A stretch of DNA of 60,000 bases from Bolinopsis microptera (GCF_026151205.1 NC_087084.1:11437453-11497452), one strand, 5' to 3'. Positions 33,701 through 44,774 are shown, numbered from the stretch's first letter. Numbers and translations are program-made. The notes: generated by a model from the sequence alone, not told the origin.

Positions 33701-36700
33701 GTGATAATCAATATGCCCATCAGCTGGTTAGGTGAGTGTGTAAAAAATATGTAATAAATTGTAGGTTTACTGAACACCAGCCTCAAGGAGCTAGCTCTAT
33801 GAGGCTGGTCAACAAAAGAGCAGGACAATAAGAAAATGTAAAATTTGCCCCGTCAATAGGTCTCAGCGAACCTTAACATTAGTCGAAATATTCTCCTTAG
33901 CATCGCGAGGCTATTATTAACAAAGAAGCTTAAAATTGTGTATAACAGAATAACTTGATGAACGTGTGTATAAACGCTTCACACCACTCTATATTTGCCG
34001 AACGGATGCCAATTATGGATCGCTTCCCCCTGGTTTAAAGTCCTGACTGAAGATTGATTAAAAATGGAATTGTCAACTAAGACGATAAATGGGGAAGGAA
34101 TTTAAACAGGCAACTATTTATTTGCTTCACTATGCAGTATGCACCTATGCACCCTGTTAGCGTTCACGTGCACCCTCTCAGTTTCTCATTTGATCTCATG
34201 CAGATGCGGCAGAGGTGTCGACCAGAGTAACAGGTCACTGTTTATTGAACGTATGATAGATAACAACCGATACTAAAGCAGTGGATCTAAATGTCACCTG
34301 GTCAAACCCGGGGTGAAATATTTACATTAAGCGTCCCAACGGCTCCTGGCACATAGTAGAACCTGGTTAGCACGGGAAATTGGGTCAAACTTAACCCTAA
34401 TTGTCATATCCTCCTGTAGGTTTTACTTAATGAATTTACAAAATTCACCAGTGTAGTAATTATAGTAATAGTATTGTGACACTTGAAAGTCACGAACTTA
34501 AGTTGCTCAAAGCTATCAAGATTAGGGTTACTAACCGATATTATCGAGGACAATTTCCCAAAAATCGTTATAGATTATCACGACAATTTTCGAGAATTAT
34601 CGCGATAATCAACCAATTTTTATTATGGTAAAATGGCCAAAATTTAACACATTTTTTGTATCTATTTCTCTGTCTGTAAAGTTAAAACCCAGAGCTACTG
34701 CTAGCATAATTTGCAGTCTGATGGTATGTGCGTATGAATTTGTGGCAGTGAAGATTGAAATTTTGCGTTATCGCATCTAGTAAGTAACTTGGAGGTTGTA
34801 TGGTCAGACGTAGTTATTGTTGTTTATTGAAGCACGGAAAGGAACTCAGACTGCAACGAGACTACAAAACCCGTTGGAGCTCGGTGTGCAGTATGTTGGA
34901 GAGATATGACCGGATAACTGATGCAGTGCACGGAATTTTAGATGACTTGGAGCTACGCTGGATGCAGGAGACACTGAGTTAGCAAAAGACATTACCAAGA
35001 CTCTCGCACCGTTCAAGACCATAGTTGGTTCGTGCGTCATTTTTTCGGGAAAAGTGCGTGAAGTATGTTCATTTTTTTTTCGTGCTTTAACCCATTAGGG
35101 ACGATAGGGTCGTTTTTATGACCCACCTTTTCTAGACAAAAAACCAAATTACTAAACGATATAACGAATCTATAGCATATATGCTCCAAATTTATTGGGC
35201 TTCATTATCTGTAGCCCAATAAATTTGGAGCATATATGCTATAGATTCGTTATATCGTTTAGTAATTTGGTTTTTTGTCTAGAAAAGGTGGGTCATAAAA
35301 ACGACCCTATCGTCCCTAATGGGTTAAAGTGCGTTCTCCGTTGGTACATTTATACAATTAAAACAACAGATCATAAAATATTAGCAAGAAATTAAGTACA
35401 AAAGTTACAATGTTACATCTTACTCTTAGCATAGGAGCATAATTCAAATATGCAGAGTGTATACAAATATTACTTGACAAATTAATCGCCGATAACCGAT
35501 ATTATCGCGATAATTTTGAAAAAATTATCGATTATCGCGATAAAAAATGTTGTACCGATAATGGCAACCCTAATTCAGACTCAATTGTTAGTTAGCAGAA
35601 TTGTAGAATAATAAAAGATTATTGTGGAAACTCGTACTCCGTTTTATAGATCTAGATTGTAGAGTATGCTATATAAATATCTACCACATACCACACTTTA
35701 TATTATCACAAACGACTAGTAACCGAGTATCTATAGATTTGGCTCCTGAACCGGAAACAGTCGGATATAAATTATAAATATATTTTCTGTTTGCTAGACC
35801 AGAACCGAGTGGCAAAGAAAGAATTAAACATATACTGAAAGGTTCTGGAATTTCTAACCGCTGGTTGCTAGATGTCAGAAAATTACATCTTATCTGCAGT
35901 GGAATCCAGTGATCCTTTGAAGCTATGACAAGGACCCGTTAATCGCCGTTGGATCACAAACAGAAATTATTTATCGAACTAGAGTACGCTACCACGGACT
36001 CTATAAGTATGACACTTACCGAAGTTCGATGGGTGATATCTGGCGAACTTAAGTTGTCGAACTATGGTGCGTGTCGAACTAGAGTACGTGAATCATTTCC
36101 CTTAGCACTTAGAGTGTTTAAAAACGAAGATGCCGTTTGACCATTTATTCATGGTCTACAAAATGAGCTGAGGTTTGTCTCCTCAGAGCTATATACAAAA
36201 AATTGTTAAACTGAGTCACGTGATAGTTCAGTGTAGGGTGATTTATCAATTATCATCATCCGAGATTTGTTACATCAATCTTATCTGGACAATAAAGTAA
36301 ATTAATAAAACACCATAATATTATCAATATTTCAGAGATCAGGTTTTTAGATATGATGACACAATGCTTCCCTGACAACCTCGCTCTTATCACTTCTTGT
36401 TTCGAACTTGCATTCAGTTTTTGTATGATAGTTGGATCTGAACTGGGTGGTTATCTATACGAACAGCACGGTTTTTGGGCTCCACTTAACATTTCAAGTG
36501 AGAATACTCATTTTCAAACAAAAAATATGGTGACTTATTGAGCTGTTTCAGAAGAGTTCCAATTTAAAAATTTTATAGGACCTGCAATCGGTGTAAACTT
36601 TTAACGTGCATTTCGTTGCATTTTTATATATAATTTTACGATACAAATCAGAAAAGATGCACGATCGCATAATTTGTGAATTAATCTCGCACCTTAAATT

Positions 36701-39700
36701 TAATCTCACATCTGATTCATTACCTAGATAAAATTATCTTTATCCCGGTTGTTGCGACAAGTAAAAATGCTCTTATTAGGGAAAGGAGATTACTCGACGT
36801 TTCAATGTAACTACATCGTATTCATGATCTAAAAACAAGTGTTAAAAATTCAAAACGTAAAAAACATATATCTGAGGCAAAATTTGTGTACGTTAATTTA
36901 TTTTTAATCAATCAACTTTATCCAAAAATTCGATACAAAAAAGTCATAACAAAATTCATAACAAAACTAATTTATACGACGACAAACTTTTATAGTAAAT
37001 ACTGTACATTCCTAAAACTACTACTAAATATACTACACATGATACAGAAGCATGGAGTGCTACAACGGTGAACAGGTGCATGATGTGAAGTGTGTAGGTA
37101 TGTATCTAGTGTGGAGTGAAAATGGCGGGAATCGTACTGACCAATGAGAAGTGTGAAACGTGGGAGCCTAATATGGTTTGATTGATGTTGTAAGGGTACT
37201 TATCTGACTTCTACAAGCGGTACATTGACGACGCCACCAGCACAGCTGTAACAAGAGAAGAAGCTCTAGCACTTGTTCAGAGTATCGCAGACCAGGACCC
37301 TGACAAGAAACTCAAGTGGGAGGTAGAGTTTCCGGAGAACGACCAAGAGTTCATCCCATTCCTTAACAAAGAGCTTAGAGTGGAACCTGATGGAACTGTG
37401 ACGAGCCGCTTGTACCGTAAGCCACAGCAGAAAGACATCACACTTCACAAGAATTCATGTCACCCAGAATCTGTGAAGACGAACACCGTGATCAACCTGT
37501 ATAAAGAAGCGGACAAGATCTCGTCAGGACCTCAGGAGAGAGAACATTCATACAGCATTTTAGACCGTCTTATGACTAGAAACGGGTATCAAACACCCAG
37601 AAATTATTCCAACAGACGTCGTAGTAGTATTAGTAATAGAAATAGGGAGGATAACAGAACAGTGCTTAAGTTAGATTTTATCTCAGACAGTATCAGTAAC
37701 AGAATTAGGAATCATATTAAACAGAACAATTTACCTATTAAAGTTATATTTTCCCCAGCTAGAAAACTAAGAAATATTGTGTGTAATAACAGACCGTATG
37801 ATAAGAGAACCTGTATTATTAACTCCTGTAAAATTTGTCCTTTATTAATAACTGAAAATAAAGATTGTGAGGTGAAGAACGTTGTGTATAAGATTACCTG
37901 TAAAATCTGTAATAATATTTATATTGGTGAGACGTGCAGGAGGGCACATGATAGGCTCGGAGAGCACCTAAGATATGCTAAATTTCCTTTAACTCCTTCT
38001 AACACTAGTCAAGCTTTTGCTATTCATTATAACAGTTTACATAGGGGGTCAGAACCCAATTTAGAATTTGAGATTTTAAAAACAGAAAGCAACACAGCTA
38101 GAAGAAAGATTGCAGAAGCAATGCTTATTTTGAAGTTCAAACCTAACATTAACAAGAGAGATGAGTTAGAAACAATCAAACGTTTTTTAGTAACAAGTAC
38201 ATAATAAACAGGGTGTAACATATTGTATACTTTACAGACAGGGGATTGTCTGCACATATGTAGTGATTTTTAGTGATATTTATAGGTTTTGTTTACTTTC
38301 TGAGTACAGGGACCACATCTCACACACGCACACTTCCGCCTCCTATTCAACACACTACCCTTACAACATCAATCAAACCATATTAGGCTCCCACGTTTCA
38401 CACTTCTCATTGGTCAGTACGATTCCCGCCATTTTCACTCCACACTAGATACATACCTACACACTTCACATCATGCACCTGTTCACCGTTGTAGCACTCC
38501 ATGCTTCTGTATCATGTGTAGTATATTTAGTAGTAGTTTTAGGAATGTACAGTATTTACTATAAAAGTTTGTCGTCGTATAAATTAGTTTTGTTATGAAT
38601 TTTGTTATGACTTTTTTGTATCGAATTTTTGGATAAAGTTGATTGATTAAAAATAAATTAACGTACACAAATTTTGCCTCAGATATATGTTTTTTACGTT
38701 TTGAATTTTTAACACTTGTTTTTAGATCATGAATACGATGTAGTTACATTGAAACGTCGAGTAATCTCCTTTCCCTAATAAGAGCATTTTTACTTGTCGC
38801 AACAACCGGGATAAAGATAATTTTACCCAGAATACATTACAACAATGCGACTCATAAATAATACTCCAATCCGGATTTTACATTACCTAGATAGTAAATA
38901 TAAATAAAATGTATTTCAGCGATCTTAGTTGTCATCTCATTTGTATTGGCGTATCTGTGTACTTACTGGTTACCACAGCAACACCACGAACCTACACAAG
39001 AGACGTCTACTCCAACCAATGCTTATTTCTATTGGCCTGTTCTGGTAATTCACAAGTTTATCTATAGTTTTTTAGCACATTTCTGACCAGATTTTTCTTA
39101 CCGATTAGCAGCAAGTAGGAAAAGTCTTTATATCTCTCTTTTTAATAAAGGGACGTTTATTTTCAGGTGATAATCGTATTAGTGATGGGTACTGTTTCGA
39201 TAACGGACAGCATCTCCGTGTCGTTTTTCAGCAACTATATGCTGGGAGAATTTAATATGACTGAGAAAGATAGTGGTTGGATCTTAACAGTGGCTTCCAC
39301 GCTTTATTTTGTTTCTACCTTTGCGTCTGGGATAATTGGCTCTAATAAAAAGGTTTCTTACAAAGTTAAAAATGTTGAACATTGTCAACTTAACCTGCAT
39401 TATCAAATTTGAAATCAAACGGGATCACAGTTTATCAATATTTATACATGTCACTCCAAGATTTAACTTTTTAAATCATCTTTCTTCCAGAATTTAAAGT
39501 ATCTGTTGATTGTTGGTTTAGCATTGATGGGTACCAGCTCCTGCTTCCTTGGCAACAACTTTCTCGGTGAAACGAATATGGGAATCTACTTTCCAGCGAT
39601 CATGATGAGTCTCATTCAAACGGGGAGCGGTTTAACACAGGTATAAGAGTATAAGCTCTTGATCATTCACTGACAATCAATAAGTCAATACAAGATTAAT

Positions 39701-40249
39701 TTAGATTTACTTGTTAATTGGTTAATTGGTTAATTTGCTAATTGGTTAATTGGTTATTTGGGACCACAATTTAGTCGTACTAAAACAACCTACTCTTAGG
39801 CTGGCTCATAGGTAATCAAGATGAGAAATATGAATGGCACAGTTTCGGCTATAGTCTACTGGCTGTAGCCTCACTTAAAACTGGTTGAATTTATCGTCCT
39901 GGAATCCGTCTTTATAACTGTTTAATGAGTTAATGGTTTTAATTCGAGTTTTACTAAATTGCAGGTAGCAGCTCTACCACTGATGATAGGACATTACATG
40001 GAACACACAAAGCTTCCAGAGAACCTGTCAAGTTGTCATATGGGCGGTTTATACTCGTCCTCATTCTTCTTAGGCTCATTTATTGGCCCTATACTTGGAG
40101 GATTTTTAAATCATGTATATTCATATGGTATGAGCTGTACTATATCGGGTATTATAAACTTGGTATCGGTAGCTATAGTTTTAGGGTTACATATATTTTG
40201 TGCAGGATCCTTGTTGAACCCTTGGAATCGGCAGACGCAAAATATTTGA
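30765..40249 (+). CDS. SLC18B1-like MFS transporter, copy A (8 exons)
   Basis: Spliced gene with GT/AG introns and matching phases. Exons: 30765-30950, 31172-31299, 31521-31636, 36336-36497, 38920-39044, 39167-39352, 39491-39640, 39965-40249 (stop included), total 1338 nt, 445 residues. The family is a 12-TM major facilitator of about this length. TM1 lies near residues 32-52; TM4 carries SRILQGITIG, the MFS R-x-(L/V)-Q-G pattern; exon 4 has CFPDNLALITSCFELAFSFC then GSELGGYLYEQHGFWAPL, the conserved TM5 region of SLC18B1. In mammals SLC18B1 is a vesicular polyamine transporter; substrate here is unknown. The N-terminus is acidic and cytosolic (MSELEPEEEKEKLL). I chose this ATG because it is shared by copy B, while upstream sequence is not. 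Intron 3 (4.7 kb) holds a hAT and intron 4 a Penelope-like element. All exons are open. Confidence 0.88.
31645..31795. repeat. AGTTCGAC-rich left end of an intronic repeat (family R)
   Basis: Within intron 3, AGTTCGA(C/T) and its complement GTCGAACT alternate about seven times. A second cluster sits at 35975-36090. Together they bracket a ~0.95-kb segment also present in copy B (56172-57150). Part of that segment, including one AGTTCGAC cluster, occurs inverted at 49140-49668, so it is a dispersed repeat rather than gene-specific sequence. Confidence 0.7.
32888..33118 (+). pseudogene. hAT transposase fragment 1
   Basis: The 76-codon frame carries DYKTRWSSVCSILERYDRI, then an LxxDLE stretch and ETELAKDITKTLAPFKNVTE. 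This is the standard hAT/ZBED pattern (K-T-R-W-N/S-S-x2-x-M/I-L-E-R followed by E-x2-L-x4-x-L-x-P-F-x2-x-T-E) that comes before the dimerisation domain. The BED finger and C-terminal dimerisation region are missing, so it is not functional. Confidence 0.75.
34800..34982 (+). pseudogene. hAT transposase fragment 2
   Basis: A near copy of fragment 1 (KHGKELRLQRDYKTRWSSVC) that loses the frame after ILDDLEL: a deletion removes bases that fragment 1 has (VGNLKLDAGE), and the later TLAPF segment is in another frame. Its 5' flank (34723-34800) also matches 32690-32885, showing that the two parts are duplicate copies. Confidence 0.7.
35091..35323. mobile_element. TTAA-flanked foldback element, 233 bp
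   Basis: Two arms of about 110 bp that are nearly exact complements (CCCATTAGGGACGATAGGGT ... ACCCTATCGTCCCTAATGGG) around an 11-nt loop near 35203-35213. TTAA stands on both sides (35087-35090, 35324-35327). TTAA duplication with a CCC start is typical of piggyBac-type elements; no transposase is present. Confidence 0.85.
36729..38880 (+). mobile_element. Penelope-like element with 469-bp inverted termini, in intron 4 of copy A
   Basis: 36729-37197 and 38357-38825 are inverted copies of equal length (469 bp each), apparently without indels. They enclose a Penelope-type RT/GIY-YIG gene fragment. After the right arm comes a 55-bp unique tail (38826-38880). The insertion is bounded by CATTACCTAGA on both sides (36718-36728, 38881-38891), a perfect 11-bp target duplication; copy B has this once (57770-57785). 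Penelope-like elements are known to carry terminal repeats in direct or inverted orientation and to be 5'-truncated, which fits. Confidence 0.88.
37194..38204 (+). pseudogene. Penelope-like RT C-terminal part plus GIY-YIG endonuclease (5'-truncated)
   Basis: The frame opens at the inner edge of the left terminal repeat and immediately shows FYKRYIDDATST, the RT motif C (R-Y-x-D-D) of Penelope-like elements. The thumb follows (FIPFLNKELRVEPDG, SRLYRKPQQKDITLHKNSCHP), then a basic linker, a CIINSCKICPLL cysteine pair, and the GIY-YIG nuclease: VVYKITCKICNNIYIGETCR..R..EHL, with the family's CxxC in the middle and the conserved R and E. It ends near FLVTST and a TAA. RT motifs 1 to B are missing, so the enzyme cannot be active; the nuclease half is intact. 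About 336 codons. Confidence 0.88.
39716..39765. repeat. TTAATTGG microsatellite in intron 7, copy A
   Basis: TTAATTGG units, about five with variants. The matching array in copy B (58606-58706) is about twice as long, so this repeat has changed length since the duplication. Confidence 0.85.
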
Positions 40250-40454
40250 AACCGACCGATTTCATTCTCGGTATCATTCCTTTTGTTTGAAAAAAGGGTC
40301 CTGTTTCAAGATGGATTTTCGCGAAGTATGATATATTTCTATCTAAGTTATTAAGTTGTACGTTTTTATGTATCTATATCAAGTTAACCGTATTTAAGGT
40401 CGATCTTTGACCAGGTTTTAACTTTTCAAGTCGATTTTTTACTAGGGTCCATTA

Positions 40455-42227
40455 TTATATAACTTTATTCAAATCAAAAATAGAACATAAAGAACATCTT
40501 GATGACCTGATAAGTCACCAAGAGAAAAATAACACTGAATAAACTAAATCATGCTTAACTCTCTCCATGCTTTTCTATCTGTTGCAAAAAGTCTTAAATG
40601 GTATAAATCGTCTGTATTTACAAGTCTAAAGTTTCTGTCACTTAAATCGTTCAAAATAGTTTTTAACAAGTTTGACTGGTGTCGTCCGACTCTACCTCTC
40701 ATCAAACTCTGACTCTCTACAGCAAAATGTAAGGCAAGCTGGGCAGGTGAGTTATTATCACTGCGGAGGATGTGACCGAGCATTCTCCACCGTGCACGAG
40801 CAACACGCTCACTTAGTGGAACAACTTCGCAGCGTTTGTATAGAGTCACATTTCGTATGACATTAGGGTAGGTCATGCCGATGATCGTACGGAGATGATT
40901 CCTGTGGCAGACATCAAGTTTTTGAAGGAGTTGTTTAGATGTTGCCCAACTGTTGCAATTATACATCAGTATTGAAACAACTTGTGCTTCATATATCTTG
41001 AGTCGAATCTTCAAGGGTATACGTCTACCTTGTTCCCAGACTTTTTTGTAGTTCTGAAAAGCAATGTTAGCAAGTATACATCGTCTCTTGACATCTTCGA
41101 TGCTACACAACTTAGAGCCTAAAGAGATAGATGACCTCCAAGGTTCTCTACCTCTGAGTGTCTCTCCTTTGTTATCAACCTCGTTCTTGCCGGCCAGATA
41201 GAAGTGGGTGAACTCGGTTTTTGACTCATTGACAAAAAGATTCCACTCTTCCAATATCTCTTTACATATTGGCAACAAAGACTCCAAATTTCTTTTATCC
41301 TCATCAGTAAAATCAACATCATCTGCGTACTCCCACTCGAGGGGTAGCAGATTCACAGCTATGGGAGGGTTAGGTCTTAGATAGGACATAACAGCACGCA
41401 GGTGGTAAAGTGCTGCTGCCAGATATAGAGTGAACAAGTTTCCAGACAAACTGTCGCCTTGAAAAGCTCCAATCGTGACAATAAACTCTCCCGATATTGT
41501 TGAGTTCACTTTGATCTTCAGTTTAGTATTTGCAAGCAAATACCTTACCAGTCGAATGTCGTCCTCACTACAACCAGCATCAGCTAAAATGTCAAGTAAT
41601 ACCGACCTCTTTATGGTATCAAAAGCAGAGGACATGTCAATGCCCATCTTATGAAGAGACCAGCGTTTTTCCTTGACAACTGACACTAGTATTCGCTGGG
41701 TCCAAACGATATTTGCACAACTATGGCCAGGTTTATAGGCATTCTGCCAAGGACCAGTGTACTGAGATACTTGCCTTTGGATGCGCTTTAAGACTATCAT
41801 GGACAATATCTTTCTAGTACCGTTTAGTAGGCAAAGTGGGCGCAAACTCTTAGGGGGGCCTAGTGGCTTTCCAGGTTTTTGGAGAGGAGTAAGGTATCCC
41901 TCTGTGAAAGAAGGTACATGTTCATGGAGCTCAAAGGATCGATTAGTAAGTTGTGCAAATGTGGAAAAAAATATTTCAGGAGAGTGTTTGAGAAATTCGT
42001 TTGGGATCCCATCTGGTCCAACAGCTTTACCGTTCTTGAGTTTCTTGGCCGCAAGCTCAACTTCAAACGCTGTAATGGGGTTTTGAAGGGGTCTAGGGTT
42101 ACCTGTGAACGGTTCTAGTGGTGGTTCGCTGTCAGGTCCAGTGTAGTGTTCTTCAAAGTACTGGCGAATGATTTCAGCCTTGTCTCGTTCATTATCTACC
42201 AGTTGGTTGTCAGTGTTGAAAACAGAC
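40455..42227 (-). mobile_element. 5'-truncated APE/RT LINE inserted in the 3' flank of copy A
   Basis: A minus-strand LINE of 1773 bp bounded by an exact 11-bp duplication AGGGTCCATTA (40444-40454 and 42228-42238). Copy B keeps the site uninterrupted (about 59393-59404). The 3' end (left) shows AATAAA 10-15 bases before the junction and no long poly-A. The endonuclease part is missing through 5' truncation, as usual for target-primed reverse transcription. Confidence 0.92.
40544..42226 (-). CDS. LINE reverse transcriptase, 5'-truncated but open
   Basis: The frame is open from the truncation point to the stop (about 560 codons). In order: KKLKNGKAVGPDGIPNEFLK (RT motif 1), LTPLQKPGKP and RPLCLLNGTRK (2), GIDMSSAFDTIKRS (motif A with the first catalytic Asp), GAFQGDSLSGNLF (B), WEYADDVDF (C, both Asp present), then the thumb and a C-terminal region with CHRNHLRTIIGMTYP and ARARWRMLGHILRSD. 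That C-terminal signature fits APE-type LINEs of the RTE-like group; the clade is not certain. It shares the same layout with the plus-strand LINE at 50 kb and keeps the frame that copy has lost around YKPGHSCANIVWTQR. No promoter or endonuclease, so not autonomous. Confidence 0.88.
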   Translation of the reverse strand, partial: SVFNTDNQLVDNERDKAEIIRQYFEEHYTGPDSEPPLEPFTGNPRPLQNPITAFEVELAAKKLKNGKAVGPDGIPNEFLKHSPEIFFSTFAQLTNRSFELHEHVPSFTEGYLTPLQKPGKPLGPPKSLRPLCLLNGTRKILSMIVLKRIQRQVSQYTGPWQNAYKPGHSCANIVWTQRILVSVVKEKRWSLHKMGIDMSSAFDTIKRSVLLDILADAGCSEDDIRLVRYLLANTKLKIKVNSTISGEFIVTIGAFQGDSLSGNLFTLYLAAALYHLRAVMSYLRPNPPIAVNLLPLEWEYADDVDFTDEDKRNLESLLPICKEILEEWNLFVNESKTEFTHFYLAGKNEVDNKGETLRGREPWRSSISLGSKLCSIEDVKRRCILANIAFQNYKKVWEQGRRIPLKIRLKIYEAQVVSILMYNCNSWATSKQLLQKLDVCHRNHLRTIIGMTYPNVIRNVTLYKRCEVVPLSERVARARWRMLGHILRSDNNSPAQLALHFAVESQSLMRGRVGRHQSNLLKTILNDLSDRNFRLVNTDDLYHLRLFATDRKAWRELSMI

Positions 42228-42285
42228 AGGGTCCATTACAAAGCCAAATTATGAAACTGAGAACTTCCATTAAGCAGTGAATTAA

Positions 42286-43980
42286 GGGGAGATACACCAA
42301 AAACGTTTTTGGTCCGAACATCGTTTTTATTTTATATTATGGTTAAATAGACAAAAAGAATAAGATTGCACACCTTCAAAATTTTTTAAAAATATTCCCT
42401 CATTGAGAAAAAGTATATTTTTCTTTTTCGAAAATTTTTAAAAAATTTGGAGAAGTCTGTCACTGTAATACCAATAATTCGGTCATTTCTGCCGTTTTTT
42501 GGCTGATTTTTTTTACTGAAGATTACTTACAATCCGTACAAGAAGCCATAGAAAGAAATATATAATTTAACGATAAATGACGAAGTTACAGACCGAACAA
42601 GGTCGAAAAAATAAAAATTGAAATTTTGCCCACTTCTAAAGTTGTACATTTCACTGATCACCCGGGTCTACAGATGTCGCTTCAAAAATTCTTGTGAGTG
42701 TAGCTGATGACCATATCAAACTTTTGGAGTAGGATTTCTCTCAGATTTGAGTTTTAAGCTATGCAATGTGGCCTCAAACAACTTAGTAAAATTCTTCATA
42801 AAAAAGGGCAAAAAGGCAGATTTAAGGCTATAACTCAAAAATTGTCAGCTTTTTTGAAATAATTTTTACAGAATCGTAATCAGCTTGGTAAGACGAATCT
42901 TTTAGTACCAAATAGGTGCTTTTAGAAGACAAATTGTCTTAAATAATTTTCTAGCTCGAACACAAGGGTCCCCCCTTGTGGCTTGTATAGATTTTGTACA
43001 AATTGTACACATTTTTTTACAAATTTTGTGTCTTTAACTATTATAAATGTCGTACTAAAAGATTCGTCTTACCAAGCTGATTACGATCCTGTAAACATTA
43101 TTTCAAAAAAACTGATACTTTTTGAGTTATAGGCATTTTAAGCCTTAAATCTTTCTTTTTTGCCCTTTTTTACGATGAATTTTGCTAAGTCGTTTGAGGC
43201 CACATTGCATAGCTTTTGCATTTATAATAGTTAAAGACACAAAATTTGTAAAAAAATGTGTACAATTTGTACAAAATCTATACAAGCCACAAGGGGGGAC
43301 CCTTGTGTTCGAGCTAGAAAATTATTTAAGACAATTTGTCTTCTAAAAGCACCTATTTGGTACTAAAAGATTCGTCTTACCAAGCTGATTACGATTCTGT
43401 AAAAATTATTTCAAAAAAGCTGACAATTTTTGAGTTATAGCCTTAAATCTGCCTTTTTGCCCTTTTTTATGAAGAATTTTACTAAGTTGTTTGAGGCCAC
43501 ATTGCATAGCTTAAAACTCAAATCTGAGAGAAATCCTACTCCAAAAAGTTTGATATGATCATCAGCTACACTCACAAGAATTTTTAAAGCGATATCTGTT
43601 GACCCGGGTGATCGGTGAAATGTACAACTTTAGAAGTGGGCAAAATTTCAATTTTTATTTTTTCGACCTTGTTTGGTCTGTAACTTCGTCATTTATCGTT
43701 AAATTATATATTTCTTTCTATGGCTTCTTGTACGGATTGTAAGTAATCTTCAGTAAAAAAATCAGCCAAAAAACGTCAGAAATGACCGAAATATTGGTAT
43801 TACAGTGACAGACTTCTCCAAATTTAAAAAATTTTCGAAAAAGAAAAATACATTTTTTCTCGATGAGGGAATATTTTTAGAAAATTTTGAAGGTTTGCAA
43901 TTTTATTCTTTTTGTCTATTTAACCATAATATAAAATAAAATCGATGTTCGAAGCAAAAACGTTTTTGGTGTATCTCCCC
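42286..43980. mobile_element. TTAA-flanked foldback element, 1.7 kb
   Basis: Ends GGGGAGATACACCAAAAACG and its complement, with TTAA on each side (42282-42285, 43981-43984). Copy B has a single TTAA at the matching place (59448-59451), so the borders are exact. The two arms are about 760 bp each, the right beginning near 43221. The spacer repeats part of the arm (ATTCGTCTTACCAAGCTGAT occurs in it and in the right arm). The core word CACAAGGGGGGACCCTTGTG lies in both arms. No transposase frame. Confidence 0.9.
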
Positions 43981-43984
43981 TTAA

Positions 43985-44280
43985 TGTTAACAAAATATCA
44001 ATCCTTTTGTTTAAAAAAAGGGTTTCAAGATGGATTTTCGCGAAGTAAGATATGTTTCTATCTAACTCTAAGTTAGTAAGTTGTAAGTTGTTATGTATTT
44101 ACATCAAGTTGACCCTTTTTTAAGGTCGATTTTTGACCAGGTTTTAACTTTTCGGGTCGATTTTTGACTAGGGTCCATCACAAAGTCAAATTATGAACTG
44201 AGAACGTCCATTGAATTGGATCACTGATTGAATATGACAATTTATTGAATACAATATGATATTAATAAAACGCTAAAAAT
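43985..44280. repeat. Second copy of the transporter 3' flank
   Basis: 43999-44215 repeats, with substitutions, the sequence that follows the stop codon of copy A (40270-40454): CCTTTTGTTTGAAAAAAGGG, GATTTTCGCGAAGTA, AAGGTCGAT.TTTGACCAGG and CTAGGGTCCAT. The last part (44218-44270, GATCACTGATTGAATATGAC) matches 59508 onward in copy B. So the duplicated block of copy A extends to about 44281, with a local tandem copy of its 3' flank. Confidence 0.8.
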
Positions 44281-44285
44281 ATTAA

Positions 44286-44319
<34 letters not shown>

Positions 44320-44774
44320 CAACCTGATATTTTGTGAAACTTGGTTTCGAGATAGCAGTTGACTAACAAACTAAGACCGGTGACCGAACTTTTGAGGGGG
44401 TTCCGGACCCCAACCGCCATACGGTGCCTGCGGGGCAGCCACGCCCATATTTGGTCCAAATTAGGCCCAATTAAGCCAAATACCCTGAACATGCCCAAAA
44501 CCCAGATTTTAGGTGCCCTACTTGTTCAAAATCAACGTAGAATTGCCCCATGACCTTAAGTATCGGGAGAGAATTTTGAGTTAGGCCTTTAAAAAAATTT
44601 GGCGGCCGCGGCCAAATTCTGAAAAATACCCGGCAAATTTCAGAATTTGGCCGCCAAATGTTTTTAAAGGCCTAACTCAAAATTTTGTCTCAAAAGTTCG
44701 GTCACAGGTTCTAGTTTGTTGATCAACTGCTATCTCGAAACCAAGTTTCGCAAACAAATTAGGGTGAACCCCCC
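44286..44774. mobile_element. TTAA-flanked foldback element beginning with a 32-G run
   Basis: TTAA stands on both sides (44282-44285, 44775-44778). Left terminus is G(32) then TTCAACCTGAT, right terminus ends AGGGTGAACCCCCC, so one end has six C and the other has an expanded G tract (44286-44317). The arms continue as inverted copies: GAAACTTGGTTTCGAGATAG, AGCAGTTGA, CCGAACTTTTGA, GAGTTAGGCCTTTAAAAA. The small tip is GGCGGCCGCGGCC. A frame inside (44359-44553) is not a gene. Confidence 0.85.

Larger units (their letters stand above)
31991..35572 (+). mobile_element. hAT-type transposon with internal rearrangement, 3.6 kb, in intron 3 of copy A
   Basis: Left end TAGGGTTGCCAACCGATATT and right end AATGGCAACCCTA are terminal inverted repeats, each followed inward by many GATAATTATCGCGATAA words. 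Copy B has the uninterrupted site (GACCTCAGACTCAATTG near 56610). The flanks CCTCAGAC and ATTCAGAC agree at 6 of 8 bases, fitting a decayed 8-bp hAT target duplication. Inside are two fragments of hAT transposase and, at 34523, a second left-end-like sequence (TTAGGGTTACTAACCGATAT), so one hAT copy is nested or tandemly joined to another. A TTAA foldback is inserted at 35091. Confidence 0.88.

Noticed and set aside
36886-37071. 61-codon ORF also found at 38483-38668 on the other strand
   Set aside because: It is in the inverted termini of the Penelope-like element; the identity reflects the repeat, not a gene family.
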